In this document: in pieces, positions 1 through 8,241 of the stretch | Layout of the letters: each line of letters starts with the position of its first letter | Position numbering within the stretch: the stretch's first letter is position 1 | Assembly: GCF_025370775.1 (NCBI RefSeq) | Contig: NZ_JAMXEX010000001.1 | Span: forward strand, 620,001-684,000 | Reading direction: 5' to 3' | Length of the DNA: 64,000 nucleotides | Origin: Ancylothrix sp. D3o | GTDB taxonomy: Bacteria > Cyanobacteriota > Cyanobacteriia > Cyanobacteriales > Oscillatoriaceae | Position numbers and translations under genes: made by a program | Notes under the pieces: model-generated | Told to the model about the DNA's origin: nothing | The model's database searches: none | Seen by the model: only the letters and a program-made list of their open reading frames with translations

Positions 1-1731
1 GAAGGTTTTGAGGATTCCGTCTTTGCCAGAGACTCCTGAGACTTGTTCAATATTTTTTCTCCAATCTGGCTGAACAATTCCTAAAGGAACTAAATTTTTT
101 TCTAGGGCTTTGGCTAAATTTTCTAAGCGATCAAATCGGATTTTTTCGCTGTGATTTGGATGGCTCAATAACCATTCTAATATTTTGCCACTATCGGGGT
201 AGGTTTTATCTTTGCCCATGATTCTTGCTTGGACTTTTTTAAGGGTGACATAAAGGGCTTGGTTGGAGTCTTGGACGCAAGATTTGGTGGGGGTTAAAAT
301 TGCTGCGCCGGTGCCGTCGCCGATGCGATAACGGGCTGTGATCATTTGTAATTGTCGGGTGAATTCGGCAATGGGTGATAGGCTCATTTCATCAAATTGA
401 TAATCTTTTGTGACCGGCTCAAATTTGACTAAAATATCTGAAACTGGCCGTGCTCCTGCCCAACCGATTCTTAAGTCTCCCATATAATTTTGCCATTTTA
501 CGGCACCGGAAATAATGCCTTCGGGGTTGTGGGTGTACACTTGCCAGTAAACAATGTCAAAGCGTAGTTCTTCTGTGAAGGGATCTTTGATGACGGTGGC
601 TATGCCATAGGAAAAATGGCCGGTGATAACGAGGGGTGTGTGGGGTTCGGCTTTTTTGCCGCCTATTCCTCCAAAGAGGTGAATAACGATGGCTTTGTCG
701 CCTTCTTTCCAAGCAGAAATTGCTTCGGTTTGGTTGGTATGGTTGGGGGCTAAGAGTATGGTTTTTGCTAAGCCTTTTTGGGCCGGTGTGTTTTTCCAGT
801 TTTCGCTTTTTAGATAGGTTTGAGTGTCGTGCAAACCACAGCGAATTTCTGCTGGTTTTAAAAGGAAAATTTCTCTGGGTTCAATGGCTTTTACTACAAA
901 TATTCCTTGGCTATTTCGTTCGCCATAGATATACCAACCTGCGCTATTTAATGGGGATTTTTCGATTAATTGATTTGTGTAATGCGAATAACCGGCAGGG
1001 TTGGGGGGTGTTTGGGGTATTTCTATGATTTCCCAAGGGCCATCAAAATCTTTTGAGGTTTTATTATAATGGCGGACTAAAAATTGATTTTTTTCGCTAT
1101 CTAAGGGTCGAATAATGGTGATGAGTCCGGCCATTTTTCCGCTGATGATGATGGGTTCTTCTTGAATTATGAGGGAGTTTTGTTCAAGGGAAACTTGGAC
1201 TTTTCCGCTGAGCATGACGATGATATCATCGTTAAGATGGGCGCCGGCGAGTGATTCTAATGGCCCGACTTTTTGAAGATTATTTAATCGCTGGGGGTGG
1301 ATGTTTCCTGCTTTTTGACTTTTGAGGGTGTCTTGGGTAAAGTTGACGTTTTTAGTGATGGTTTTTAGATAGGTTTGCAGGTCGTCTTTAGAATCCCAGC
1401 GCAACCAAAGAATTTTGCCAATGAGTTTTTTAAAGCCGGGGGCTGCGTTGTGAATTTCAAATAATACGGCGCCGTCTGGTTGTCTTTGTTCTGGGGTGGG
1501 TAAAATGAGCCTGCCACTCCATAAGGCTATGGGTTGATAATGTTGGCTGGCGGCTTGTTGATTTTCGGTTTTAAATATTTCTTGGTGTAACATATTATCG
1601 AGGGGTGGTAAGGGCGGTTTGGCCGGATTAAATAAGGGGTTTTTGGCTTTTTTTTGCTGGTTTTGGCGAGAAATTATTAATGCAATTAGGGCGAATGTTA
1701 TTATAACAATCAGCCAAGTAGAAGAATTCAT
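1..1731 (-). CDS. Large membrane-anchored cyanobacterial protein, N-terminal part (possible CPBP-type intramembrane protease)
   Basis: The frame is open for 577 codons from ATG at 1731 down to base 1, so the C-terminus is off the window. Residues 4-20 form one hydrophobic segment (WLIVIITFALIALII), giving an N-terminal membrane anchor, followed by a basic stretch and a large soluble region. Recognisable stretches are NAAPGFKKLIGK, SPLNSAGWYIYG, VIHLFGGIGGKKAEPH and YRIGDGTGAAILTP. From memory only, similar cyanobacterial proteins continue into a CPBP (CAAX-like) intramembrane protease domain; the decisive membrane motifs would lie beyond base 1, so this is inference. It precedes a lipoprotein gene on the same strand, with a 198-base gap. 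No clear Shine-Dalgarno sequence was seen. Confidence 0.6.
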   Translation of the reverse strand, partial: MNSSTWLIVIITFALIALIISRQNQQKKAKNPLFNPAKPPLPPLDNMLHQEIFKTENQQAASQHYQPIALWSGRLILPTPEQRQPDGAVLFEIHNAAPGFKKLIGKILWLRWDSKDDLQTYLKTITKNVNFTQDTLKSQKAGNIHPQRLNNLQKVGPLESLAGAHLNDDIIVMLSGKVQVSLEQNSLIIQEEPIIISGKMAGLITIIRPLDSEKNQFLVRHYNKTSKDFDGPWEIIEIPQTPPNPAGYSHYTNQLIEKSPLNSAGWYIYGERNSQGIFVVKAIEPREIFLLKPAEIRCGLHDTQTYLKSENWKNTPAQKGLAKTILLAPNHTNQTEAISAWKEGDKAIVIHLFGGIGGKKAEPHTPLVITGHFSYGIATVIKDPFTEELRFDIVYWQVYTHNPEGIISGAVKWQNYMGDLRIGWAGARPVSDILVKFEPVTKDYQFDEMSLSPIAEFTRQLQMITARYRIGDGTGAAILTPTKSCVQDSNQALYVTLKKVQARIMGKDKTYPDSGKILEWLLSHPNHSEKIRFDRLENLAKALEKNLVPLGIVQPDWRKNIEQVSGVSGKDGILKTF

Positions 1732-1929
1732 AAAGGTGGCTGGTTTGCAGCGGATGTGGTGCGGTTATGTTCACTATTTACATGAGTAAGGGTGGGTTGA
1801 TCAGGGATATTTGCTTTTTTATGTTCTAAAAATTATTTTAAAACCCCAGTTCCTAAAAGAAAGCGTGTTTTTATACGCCCCATAAAAAAGGTTATATCAA
1901 TCGGTTTTTTGAGGGTTGATGAGTTTGGT

Positions 1930-3531
1930 TTACCAAGTGACGCGATGTTGGATTTTTTCGAGTAGTTTTGGGCCCACTCCGGGGATTTGATCTAAGTCTT
2001 GGAGGGAGGTGAAGGGTTTTTGTTGTCTGGCAATTATGATTTGTTGAGCTAATTTTGGCCCGACTCCGGGGAGGGTTTCGATTTCTTTTTGGGTGGCGGT
2101 GTTGAGGTTAATTAAGGCTGTATTTTGGCTGTTTTTTGTCTGCAATGGTTGACATTTTTGCTGAGAAAGTTGGATTTTTTTGCTGAGGAAGGGGGGTATT
2201 CCTAAGTTAGCTTTGTTATATAGTCTTTCATATTCTTTGATAAAGTGAGCGGTAAGGGTTGGGTTTTGAATAACTAACAATGTTTCATCATTGGCAGTGT
2301 TGGCGGCGATTGACCAATTGTGAGAGCCGGTGATGACGGTTTTGGTGTCGATAATGCCAAATTTATGATGTAGTAAATCGCCTTCTGGAAGTTGGGGAAC
2401 TCCTACGGTATCAATTGGGTTTTGCCAGGGCCGGTTTTCAGGTTCTATTTGGCATTTTTCGTTTGTGAGAGTGATTCCTAACATATCTAAACCCTCACTA
2501 TAGTTGCGATAGGCAAAGCTTGGTTCGATGAGGGTTCGCAGTTTGACTCCTTGGCGTGCGGTTGTTTCGAGGATGTTGCTAAGTTGTTGTTCGGAAAAGA
2601 CAAATAATGCTAAATCGATGGATTGTGAGGCACCGGCCAGGGTTTTACCGATTAAGCCATTCACACTTTGTTCCCAAGGTTGTGTGAGGGAGGTGGGGGA
2701 AAATTGCAGGGTGATAATGTTGTTACCAATTTGGAGGTTACGAGGAGGACGAAAGGTTTTTTTGACGCCAAATTTACTGTCTGGTTGACCGGCGGGCCCA
2801 TCTCCCCACATTATATTAAATTCCTCGCTGAATAATTGGGCGAGTTCGGGGCTTTTTATGGTAATTAAATTGTTAGAATTCCCGCGTGTTTCTGGGTTTG
2901 AAAAGTCGCCGTGTATATCGCTGGTGGTAAAGTTTGCTGAGGTGATGAGGAGGTTTGTGTTATCAATAATAATAAATTTGTGGTGCATTAAGCCGGTGCC
3001 TTTTGAGCCGTCTGCTGTATCGTCTATTATTGGAATTTTGGCATTTTTTAAAATTAATATACTGTCGGATTCGTTAATTTCTTGGTCGCTGAGTTTGTTG
3101 TCGCGGTTTCTGTCTGCGAGGAGGCGGAGTTCTTGATATCGTTTTTGTTCGCGGGGGTCGAGTTTTGCGAGTTGGGAGGGGGTGATTTCACTCCAGGGGT
3201 GATGGTAGGTATTTTCTAAGATGATTCTGATTTTTATGCCGACTTTTTGACGTTCAGCTAAGGCGTGGGCAATTTTTGGTAAGCGTAATTCTTGAACTGC
3301 GATATCGATGGAGGTTTTGGCGCTTTTTATGGTGTCGATAATATGTTGTTCTAGGTTGTCTCCTGTGCGAGTTTGCTGCCGGTAGGGTTCTTTGTATTCG
3401 GAAAAGATGCTGTTATTAAAGTAGGCTTGAATGTGGTAATCTTGGGGTGGACGTTGGGGCCGGTTTGGGTTGCAGCCGGTGAGGGTTAAAATGGCGATGA
3501 CAATGGGGATTTTTCGCAATAGTGGATGCAC
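1930..3531 (-). CDS. Phospholipase D-family lipoprotein with EF-hand loop and C-terminal helix-hairpin-helix
   Basis: The product has 533 residues. Residues 1-20 are a lipoprotein signal ending in the lipobox LTGC (Cys20), so it is probably exported and lipid-anchored. Two complete HKD motifs are visible: H183-x-K185-x4-D190 and H388-x-K390-x4-D395, each followed by the usual Ser/Asn-rich strand (ITSANF, ITGSHNW). This is the two-site arrangement of PLD-family nucleases and phospholipases. Between them, residues 140-151 read DRNRDNKLSDQE, a canonical EF-hand calcium loop. The C-terminal 60 residues (about 472-533) form a ComEA-like tandem helix-hairpin-helix with two GVGPKL motifs, a non-specific DNA-binding fold. 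The combination suggests an envelope or extracellular nuclease acting on DNA, possibly calcium-dependent. That role is inferred; a phospholipase remains possible. Confidence 0.85.
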   Translation of the reverse strand: MHPLLRKIPIVIAILTLTGCNPNRPQRPPQDYHIQAYFNNSIFSEYKEPYRQQTRTGDNLEQHIIDTIKSAKTSIDIAVQELRLPKIAHALAERQKVGIKIRIILENTYHHPWSEITPSQLAKLDPREQKRYQELRLLADRNRDNKLSDQEINESDSILILKNAKIPIIDDTADGSKGTGLMHHKFIIIDNTNLLITSANFTTSDIHGDFSNPETRGNSNNLITIKSPELAQLFSEEFNIMWGDGPAGQPDSKFGVKKTFRPPRNLQIGNNIITLQFSPTSLTQPWEQSVNGLIGKTLAGASQSIDLALFVFSEQQLSNILETTARQGVKLRTLIEPSFAYRNYSEGLDMLGITLTNEKCQIEPENRPWQNPIDTVGVPQLPEGDLLHHKFGIIDTKTVITGSHNWSIAANTANDETLLVIQNPTLTAHFIKEYERLYNKANLGIPPFLSKKIQLSQQKCQPLQTKNSQNTALINLNTATQKEIETLPGVGPKLAQQIIIARQQKPFTSLQDLDQIPGVGPKLLEKIQHRVTW

Positions 3532-3630
3532 GGCTTTTTGGGTTGTTGATGTTGGGATAGGTGAGGTTTGAGGCCGGTTATTTTTTTATTTAGGATAGCG
3601 GAATTTTGCTTAAAAGGGTAGGGGGTGCGG

Positions 3631-5010
3631 TTAAGTGGGGAGGTTATTTTTGATGTATTGTTTGATGATTGGTGGGAGAATGTATTGTTGCCGGTGGTTG
3701 TCTGTGGTTTTTTGGAGTAAGCAACGCCGGTTTAATGATTGGATGACTTTTAAAAATTCGGGTGGGGTGAGTTGTAATGATAGCGGTTTTTTTGAAATAT
3801 CGATGGGGTGGTTTTGATTGGCTAACCAGGAGAGTAGTTGTTTTTCTGATTGGGTGAGACGTTGAAAGTGTTGGTTTAATAGGGGTTCTATGTCGCCTAA
3901 AAATAGGTCTTCATAGGATAGGAATTCGGAAATATTGCTGTTAAATAGTTCTTGAATAGTTGCGGTTATGATGTTTAACCAGAGGGGGTTTCCTTGATAA
4001 AGATCGCTTAATTTTGAGTATTTTTGTGGTTGAGATAGGTTTTTTTCTTGGAGGATTTCTTGTGCGTTATCTAAACCGTTGAGTTCTAGGGTATGGATGG
4101 GCCGGTTTTCTGTTTCGAGGAGGGTGATTTCTCTGGGTTTTTCCCAAGTGATTAAAATTAGGCAACTGTTGTGGGATGTTTGGGCAATTTTTTTGATGAA
4201 TGTTCCATAATTTTCGTAATTTGGCTGATAGTGGCCGGCGAGTTGTTGGGGTGTGAATATGTTTTGTAGGTCATCGAATATGAGTAAGCAGCGATAGGTT
4301 CGGAGATAGTCTATTAAGGTGGGGAGTTTTGTTTGTTGTTCGTGGGATAGGAATTCTATTATGTTTGTTTCTAATGTTTGCAGGGTTGGTGGGTTTTCAA
4401 GGCTTTTCCAGATGATATAGTCAAATTGATTTTGTATTTGTTGGATGAGTTGGAGGGTGAGGGCAGTTTTGCCAATTCCTGAGAGTCCTAATAGGGTGAT
4501 GAGGGGTGTTCTTTCTTCGATTATCCACTGTTTTAGGGTGGTTAGTTCTTGGGTACGATTGTAGAATTTTGTGGGGGTTGGGGTGCCGGTTAGGTCTATT
4601 TTAGAGGTTGTTTGAGTGTTTGAGGAGCCGGTGGGCGATCTTTCAGGAGTCGGACAGATATTGAGATTATTAACTGTAAGGATTTCTTTAACTGTAACTG
4701 TGTCGCCGACAAATGAAATATTATTTGGAGAAATATTATTTGTATTTTTGGAAATTCTAACGCTTTCTAATACCGCTCTAAAACTTGTTTTACTACTATT
4801 TTCTCCTAATCCTTCGGAAAGTATTTTCCAGAGATCAGACCCCACATTTCTAACATGACTTTCACTCGTATGGAGTTGTTCGGCCACTTGGGAGTAGGTT
4901 TGAGATTGTAAAGCTGCGTTAAGAATAGCCTTTTGTAAATAGTCGAGGTGTGTTGCCGTTTTAGCAAAAACTAATTCATCAGCGAGTTTTAAGGCTTCCT
5001 CAATGTCCAT
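3631..5010 (-). CDS. Short STAND-family NTPase (vMAP-type HTH plus NB-ARC)
   Basis: The product has 459 residues. The first ~85 resemble the N-terminal helix-turn-helix of cyanobacterial vWA-MoxR-associated (vMAP) regulators, with a QVAEQLHTSESHVRNV recognition helix. A Ser/Thr/Asn-rich linker (about 88-145) leads to an NB-ARC ATPase with Walker A GLSGIGKT at 175-182 and Walker B CLLIFDD at 241-247. The end looks like the winged-helix arm (LLSWLANQNHPIDIS, then LNRRCLL). STAND proteins usually continue into WD40, TPR or HEAT sensor repeats or carry an effector domain. This one stops at the arm, so it is either a minimal switch or works with a partner. Start ATG at 5010; no strong ribosome-binding site. 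Three copies of a 9-base motif lie just upstream. Confidence 0.75.
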   Translation of the reverse strand: MDIEEALKLADELVFAKTATHLDYLQKAILNAALQSQTYSQVAEQLHTSESHVRNVGSDLWKILSEGLGENSSKTSFRAVLESVRISKNTNNISPNNISFVGDTVTVKEILTVNNLNICPTPERSPTGSSNTQTTSKIDLTGTPTPTKFYNRTQELTTLKQWIIEERTPLITLLGLSGIGKTALTLQLIQQIQNQFDYIIWKSLENPPTLQTLETNIIEFLSHEQQTKLPTLIDYLRTYRCLLIFDDLQNIFTPQQLAGHYQPNYENYGTFIKKIAQTSHNSCLILITWEKPREITLLETENRPIHTLELNGLDNAQEILQEKNLSQPQKYSKLSDLYQGNPLWLNIITATIQELFNSNISEFLSYEDLFLGDIEPLLNQHFQRLTQSEKQLLSWLANQNHPIDISKKPLSLQLTPPEFLKVIQSLNRRCLLQKTTDNHRQQYILPPIIKQYIKNNLPT

Positions 5011-5411
5011 AGATAGACCAAAGGGTGAAGTTTACCTCATCTACTATAGCTGATATTTCGTACATTTCGTACATTTGATATTTTTGCCGTTAGACAAATC
5101 AGACAAAATATCGTACATTTCAGACTTTACTTGAATTGGATTTGGGGACATTATTGTAAATAAAGCCATCCTATTTCTTTTGTGAAATATAGCCTCGCTA
5201 CATGGAGAGGTTGTCTTTCCGAAAATACAGGCGGTACGGCGTAAAAAAGACAAATAAAATGGGATAGCGGTCTATCTTGTAATCCTAGGGGTAGCAATGG
5301 AAACTAAAACCTACCTATCAATTGAGAATTTTCCTACCGGAAAAATTGTCCAGTAAAATAAGACAAAAAGTTCTTTGTCTCTCTCGATCTAAATAATTCG
5401 GCCTAACAAAA
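5011..5411. other. Intergenic region between the STAND gene and the nucleotidase gene
   Basis: About 400 bases of AT-rich DNA separate two divergent genes. The word cgtacattt occurs at 5059-5067, 5068-5076 and 5112-5120, upstream of the minus-strand STAND gene. A 69-codon open frame on the minus strand (5044-5253) overlaps these repeats, has no recognisable protein features and was not called. No RNA gene was seen. Confidence 0.5.
5059..5120. promoter_or_regulatory. Iterated cgtacattt motif upstream of the STAND gene
   Basis: Two head-to-tail copies at 5059-5076 have a 9-base period and a third copy lies at 5112-5120. They sit 49 to 110 bases upstream of the minus-strand start at 5010, where a promoter operator would be expected. 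Read on the minus strand the unit is aaatgtacg. No regulator can be assigned. Confidence 0.3.
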
Positions 5412-5417
5412 TTGACT

Positions 5418-6416
5418 ATGTTATATGAGAAAGAGAAACAGGTAGCTATCAAAGCTGTACTAGAAGCAACAAAACTTTGTAAAAATATAGGTGACCAATC
5501 TGTTAAAAAATCGTTTAATAAATACGATCATAGTCCAGTCACACTAGCTGATTGGGGGGTGCAGGCTGTATGTTGCTCAGAATTGAAAAAAGCTTTTCCT
5601 AAAGATCCAGTTGTAGGCGAAGAAGATGCTACTAAATTGCGCGAACCGAATATGGCTAATTATTTAGCGCAGGTAACAAACTATGTAAAAGCGTTTATAC
5701 CTGATGCTACACAAGAAGATGTACTCGCTTGGATTGATAAAGGAACAAGTGGAATCGGTTCTCGTTATTGGACGTTAGACCCTATTGATGGAACAAAAGG
5801 ATTTTTGCGAGGCGATCAATATGCCATAGCTCTAGCTCTAATAGAAAAAGGGCAAGTGAAGGTTGGTGTTTTAGCTTGTCCAGCACTAGCCATTAATACA
5901 GCACAGTCTACACAAGGACAGGGCATTCTATTTGTAGCTGTGCGCGGTCAAGGTTCTACAGTCACTAGCCTTAATGGTGAGGAACTATACTCCATTCATA
6001 TAAATCTATCTAATAATTTAATAAATTCACGTTATGTAGAGAGTGTTGAGGCAAAGCATAGCAACCACTTTTTACAGGCGGCAGTAGCGAGAGAGCTAGG
6101 AATTTCAAGTCCATCCTTACGAATCGATAGCCAAGTTAAATATGGTATGGTAGCGAGTGGATTAGCAGCTTTCTTTATACGCATTCCTACTTCCGAATTT
6201 TTAGATTATAAAGAAAACATTTGGGATCATGCCGCTGGTTCAATTATTGTTGAAGAAGCTGGGGGCTGTGTTACTGATATTTATGGACAACCTTTAAATT
6301 TTTCTGTGGGTAAAAAGCTCGCTTCAAATAAAGGTATTATTGCTAGCAATCCTACTATTCACAATAAAATAGTTTATAGTTTGCAACAAATCCAATCAAT
6401 AAATTCTTCTACTTAA
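5418..6416 (+). CDS. 3'(2'),5'-bisphosphate nucleotidase-like phosphatase (HAL2/CysQ, inositol monophosphatase superfamily)
   Basis: The product is a lithium-sensitive-type phosphatase that removes the 3' phosphate of PAP (or PAPS), a by-product of sulfate activation and sulfotransfer. The metal-binding signature is intact: GEED (about residues 69-72 counted from a TTG at 5412), DPIDGTKGF at 123-131 and WDHAAGS starting at 271, where the Asp is a metal ligand. Length (332-334) fits the HAL2 type rather than the shorter CysQ. Two starts are possible, TTG at 5412 or ATG at 5418; ATG is preferred, and no ribosome-binding site decides it. The gene is followed 23 bases later by a ComB-like gene, so the two probably form an operon. 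The sequence is AT-rich and lacks the GCCGG-type words that fill neighbouring genes, suggesting acquisition. Confidence 0.85.
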   Translation: MLYEKEKQVAIKAVLEATKLCKNIGDQSVKKSFNKYDHSPVTLADWGVQAVCCSELKKAFPKDPVVGEEDATKLREPNMANYLAQVTNYVKAFIPDATQEDVLAWIDKGTSGIGSRYWTLDPIDGTKGFLRGDQYAIALALIEKGQVKVGVLACPALAINTAQSTQGQGILFVAVRGQGSTVTSLNGEELYSIHINLSNNLINSRYVESVEAKHSNHFLQAAVARELGISSPSLRIDSQVKYGMVASGLAAFFIRIPTSEFLDYKENIWDHAAGSIIVEEAGGCVTDIYGQPLNFSVGKKLASNKGIIASNPTIHNKIVYSLQQIQSINSST

Positions 6417-6439
6417 ACTTTTAGAATTTTATTAGAATA

Positions 6440-7294
6440 ATGAAAATTCAGAATCATACAAAATTTACCTTTGAATATTTTATTGTTTCTGGTTCCCAGA
6501 CCCCGGGAGCCTATACTGCTAAAACAAAGCATATAGATGAAAGCCTGCTATCCGATACAGCTATTGTATTTACTGATGTAATACGCACCGCGACAACTCT
6601 TGTCGCGGCAGGAGCGGCAGGCTGTAAAGCAATTGAGTTAAAAGTCAAACCGAAAACGGAAGAGTACAACCTAACTCCTTCTGTCTTGCCAGATTTAAAA
6701 TGGTTTTATGGAGGAGAAGAAAATGGTAATGCTATTTTTGGAGGTAATATTCGGAATTCACCATTATCCATTTATCCTTCCCAGCTAGAAGGTAACTGTT
6801 TACAATTTTTTTCTACCAATGGTGCTAGAGCTTTAGCAGCTATTACTCACAGTTCACCGCGCGCTGTATATATGATGTGTGAACCAAATGTTGAGGTAAC
6901 TATGAAGGAATTAATCTCTAAATCTTATCAGCGTATTTCATTTGTTGGAGGTGGTCTCTATGATAGTGCGTGCGTAGAAGATAATTATTGTTGTGGCAGA
7001 GCAATTCAATATTTACTTGATAGTGGTTATTTTTATATAGAGCAAATTAATGATGAAGCTAGAATTATGCTCAATTTTGCTAAACCATATCTTAATAATT
7101 TAGACCTCTTAATTCAAACTATCTCTAACTCTTATTTAGGCAAACTGTTAGGTTATATAGACCGAAGCGAAGATATTGCCGCTTCTATTCGGGGAGACGG
7201 AGTGCAAGTAGAAGTTTGGAATAGAATGCAAAACACTATAATGCAACTCCAATGGTTCGGGAATGTTCCTCTATTCATTCCCCGTGTATTGTAA
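6440..7294 (+). CDS. 2-phosphosulfolactate phosphatase family protein (ComB-like)
   Basis: The product has 284 residues. ComB hydrolyses 2-phosphosulfolactate to sulfolactate in coenzyme M biosynthesis, and the family also occurs in bacteria that make no coenzyme M. Family hallmarks seen are D46-VIRTATTL, then GGEENG (about 91-96), NSPLSIYPSQLEG (about 106-118) and STNGARAL (about 125-132), which build the phosphate and Mg site. An extra ~30 residues at the N-terminus precede the conserved core. It lies 23 bases after the PAP-phosphatase-like gene. Both act on sulfur-linked phosphoesters, so a sulfonate or sulfated-metabolite function is a reasonable but unproven inference. Like its partner it is AT-rich and atypical for the window. 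Confidence 0.75.
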   Translation: MKIQNHTKFTFEYFIVSGSQTPGAYTAKTKHIDESLLSDTAIVFTDVIRTATTLVAAGAAGCKAIELKVKPKTEEYNLTPSVLPDLKWFYGGEENGNAIFGGNIRNSPLSIYPSQLEGNCLQFFSTNGARALAAITHSSPRAVYMMCEPNVEVTMKELISKSYQRISFVGGGLYDSACVEDNYCCGRAIQYLLDSGYFYIEQINDEARIMLNFAKPYLNNLDLLIQTISNSYLGKLLGYIDRSEDIAASIRGDGVQVEVWNRMQNTIMQLQWFGNVPLFIPRVL

Positions 7295-7566
7295 CAGTAT
7301 CAAGGTATCAAGAAGTTATCTTTTAAAGCAAACTTTGTAGAACAATGAATAAAAAGCAGCTAGTGATAACTGTTCCGTATGACGGGGTGACAACCGTCCT
7401 CAAAGCTTGGTAAAGAAAGACTTCCAGCATTTAGGATAAAGAGAGATTTCTACGTTAGCGATGTCTTATAAATCTAATCATTTGATAAATAGTGGCGCTT
7501 AGTGAGCCATAGTTGATTCAAGGGACGACAAGCGCCCCAGAAGGAAGATAAATCAAAAGCTCTTAG

Positions 7567-7660
7567 ACAGGACTTACGCAAACTATAAGAAGAAACACCA
7601 CCTGTAGGGGCAATCCCCCTTTGATTGCCCCCATATCTGGAGTCTCTGCGTAAGTCCTGT
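7567..7660. mobile_element. MITE-like element, 94 bp, 14-bp perfect terminal inverted repeats
   Basis: The left end acaggacttacgca (7567-7580) is the exact reverse complement of the right end tgcgtaagtcctgt (7647-7660). Inside is a second inverted repeat, ggggcaat (7607-7614) and attgcccc (7624-7631), with a 9-base loop. There is no coding capacity. The structure fits a non-autonomous DNA transposon mobilised in trans. No clear target-site duplication was seen, so the exact ends are uncertain. Confidence 0.65.
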
Positions 7661-7712
7661 GCTATTGTAACAACCGGCCACCCCAAACAAAACTAAAAAA
7701 CCCCCATACCGC

Positions 7713-7830
7713 CATTCGCCACCGGTTAAAACCGGCGTCTACAAGAAAAAAACCCCCTCCGGGGGTTAGAAAAGTTAACTATTTAGTCCGTAGGACTTCT
7801 TTCGTTTAGACGCCGGTTTTAACCGGCGAC
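7713..7830. repeat. Palindromic dispersed repeat, copy A
   Basis: The left arm (about 7715-7741, core ccggttaaaaccggcgtcta) is the near-exact inverse of the right arm (7807-7830, tagacgccggttttaacc then ggcgac). Between them lie a short perfect hairpin and a stretch ending in tccgtaggacttctttcg. Copy C (9401-9520) matches along its full length; copy B (8639-8727) keeps the arms and a weaker centre. Confidence 0.75.
7746..7767 (-). terminator. Intrinsic terminator inside repeat copy A (minus strand)
   Basis: Read on the minus strand: stem aaccccc, loop gga, stem gggggtt, then a run of T. The 7-base stem is perfect (7751-7757 with 7761-7767) and the U-run corresponds to the A-run at 7746-7752. 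No minus-strand gene lies immediately upstream here, so this copy may serve no gene. Confidence 0.5.
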
Positions 7831-8013
7831 TTTCGTGTAGACGCTCTTCAACCGGCAACTAATGCCTATACAAAGAACGAGCCAACTCCAAAACTTCCTC
7901 TTGACGCGACTCTGACAACCGATTCACAATCAATAAAACTCGCTTTGAAATAGGTTTTTACCTTCCCAAAAACCTATAATACAAATAATCTCAAAAACCC
8001 ATCCAGCAAAACA

Positions 8014-8241
8014 ATGTTAAACAGCGTAGAAGGAATTTATAGAAACGGCAAAATAGAACTCCTCGAAACCCCCGCCGGCATTGAAGAAGCCAGAGTCATC
8101 GTCACTTTTCTGTCAACAAAAAAAATAGAATTAACCACACGCGGAATAGACGAAAAACAAGCCGCCGATCTACGCCACCGGCTGCAAACCATAGCCGAAG
8201 ATTGGGAACATCCAGACATGGAGATTTATGACAACCTTTAA
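8014..8241 (+). CDS. Probable antitoxin of a MazF/PemK-type module
   Basis: A 75-residue protein opens with LNSVEGIYRNGKIELLE, the short beta-hairpin start typical of small AF2212/DUF104-like antitoxins, and has a charged, largely helical C-terminus (residues 40-75). It overlaps the following MazF-like toxin gene by 14 bases, the usual antitoxin-first layout with translational coupling. The family call rests mainly on the N-terminal pattern and on the neighbour; antitoxins this small diverge quickly. The gene sits between two copies of a palindromic dispersed repeat. Confidence 0.7.
   Translation: MLNSVEGIYRNGKIELLETPAGIEEARVIVTFLSTKKIELTTRGIDEKQAADLRHRLQTIAEDWEHPDMEIYDNL

Larger units (their letters stand above)
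7295..8013. other. Repeat-rich intergenic region
   Basis: About 720 bases with no convincing gene. It holds a MITE-like element with perfect 14-base terminal inverted repeats (7567-7660) and copy A of the palindromic dispersed repeat (7713-7830, with a partial extra arm to about 7859). A 22-codon ATG frame at 7345-7413 and a minus frame across 7474-7686 were judged chance openings. Confidence 0.5.

Noticed and set aside
5044-5253. 69-codon minus-strand frame upstream of the STAND gene
   Set aside because: It overlaps the iterated cgtacattt motifs, has no ribosome-binding site and no protein-like pattern.
7345-7413. 22-codon ATG frame after the ComB-like gene
   Set aside because: Too short, no ribosome-binding site and no recognisable sequence.
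7474-7686. 70-codon minus-strand frame
   Set aside because: It runs through both ends of the MITE-like element, so the opening is accidental.
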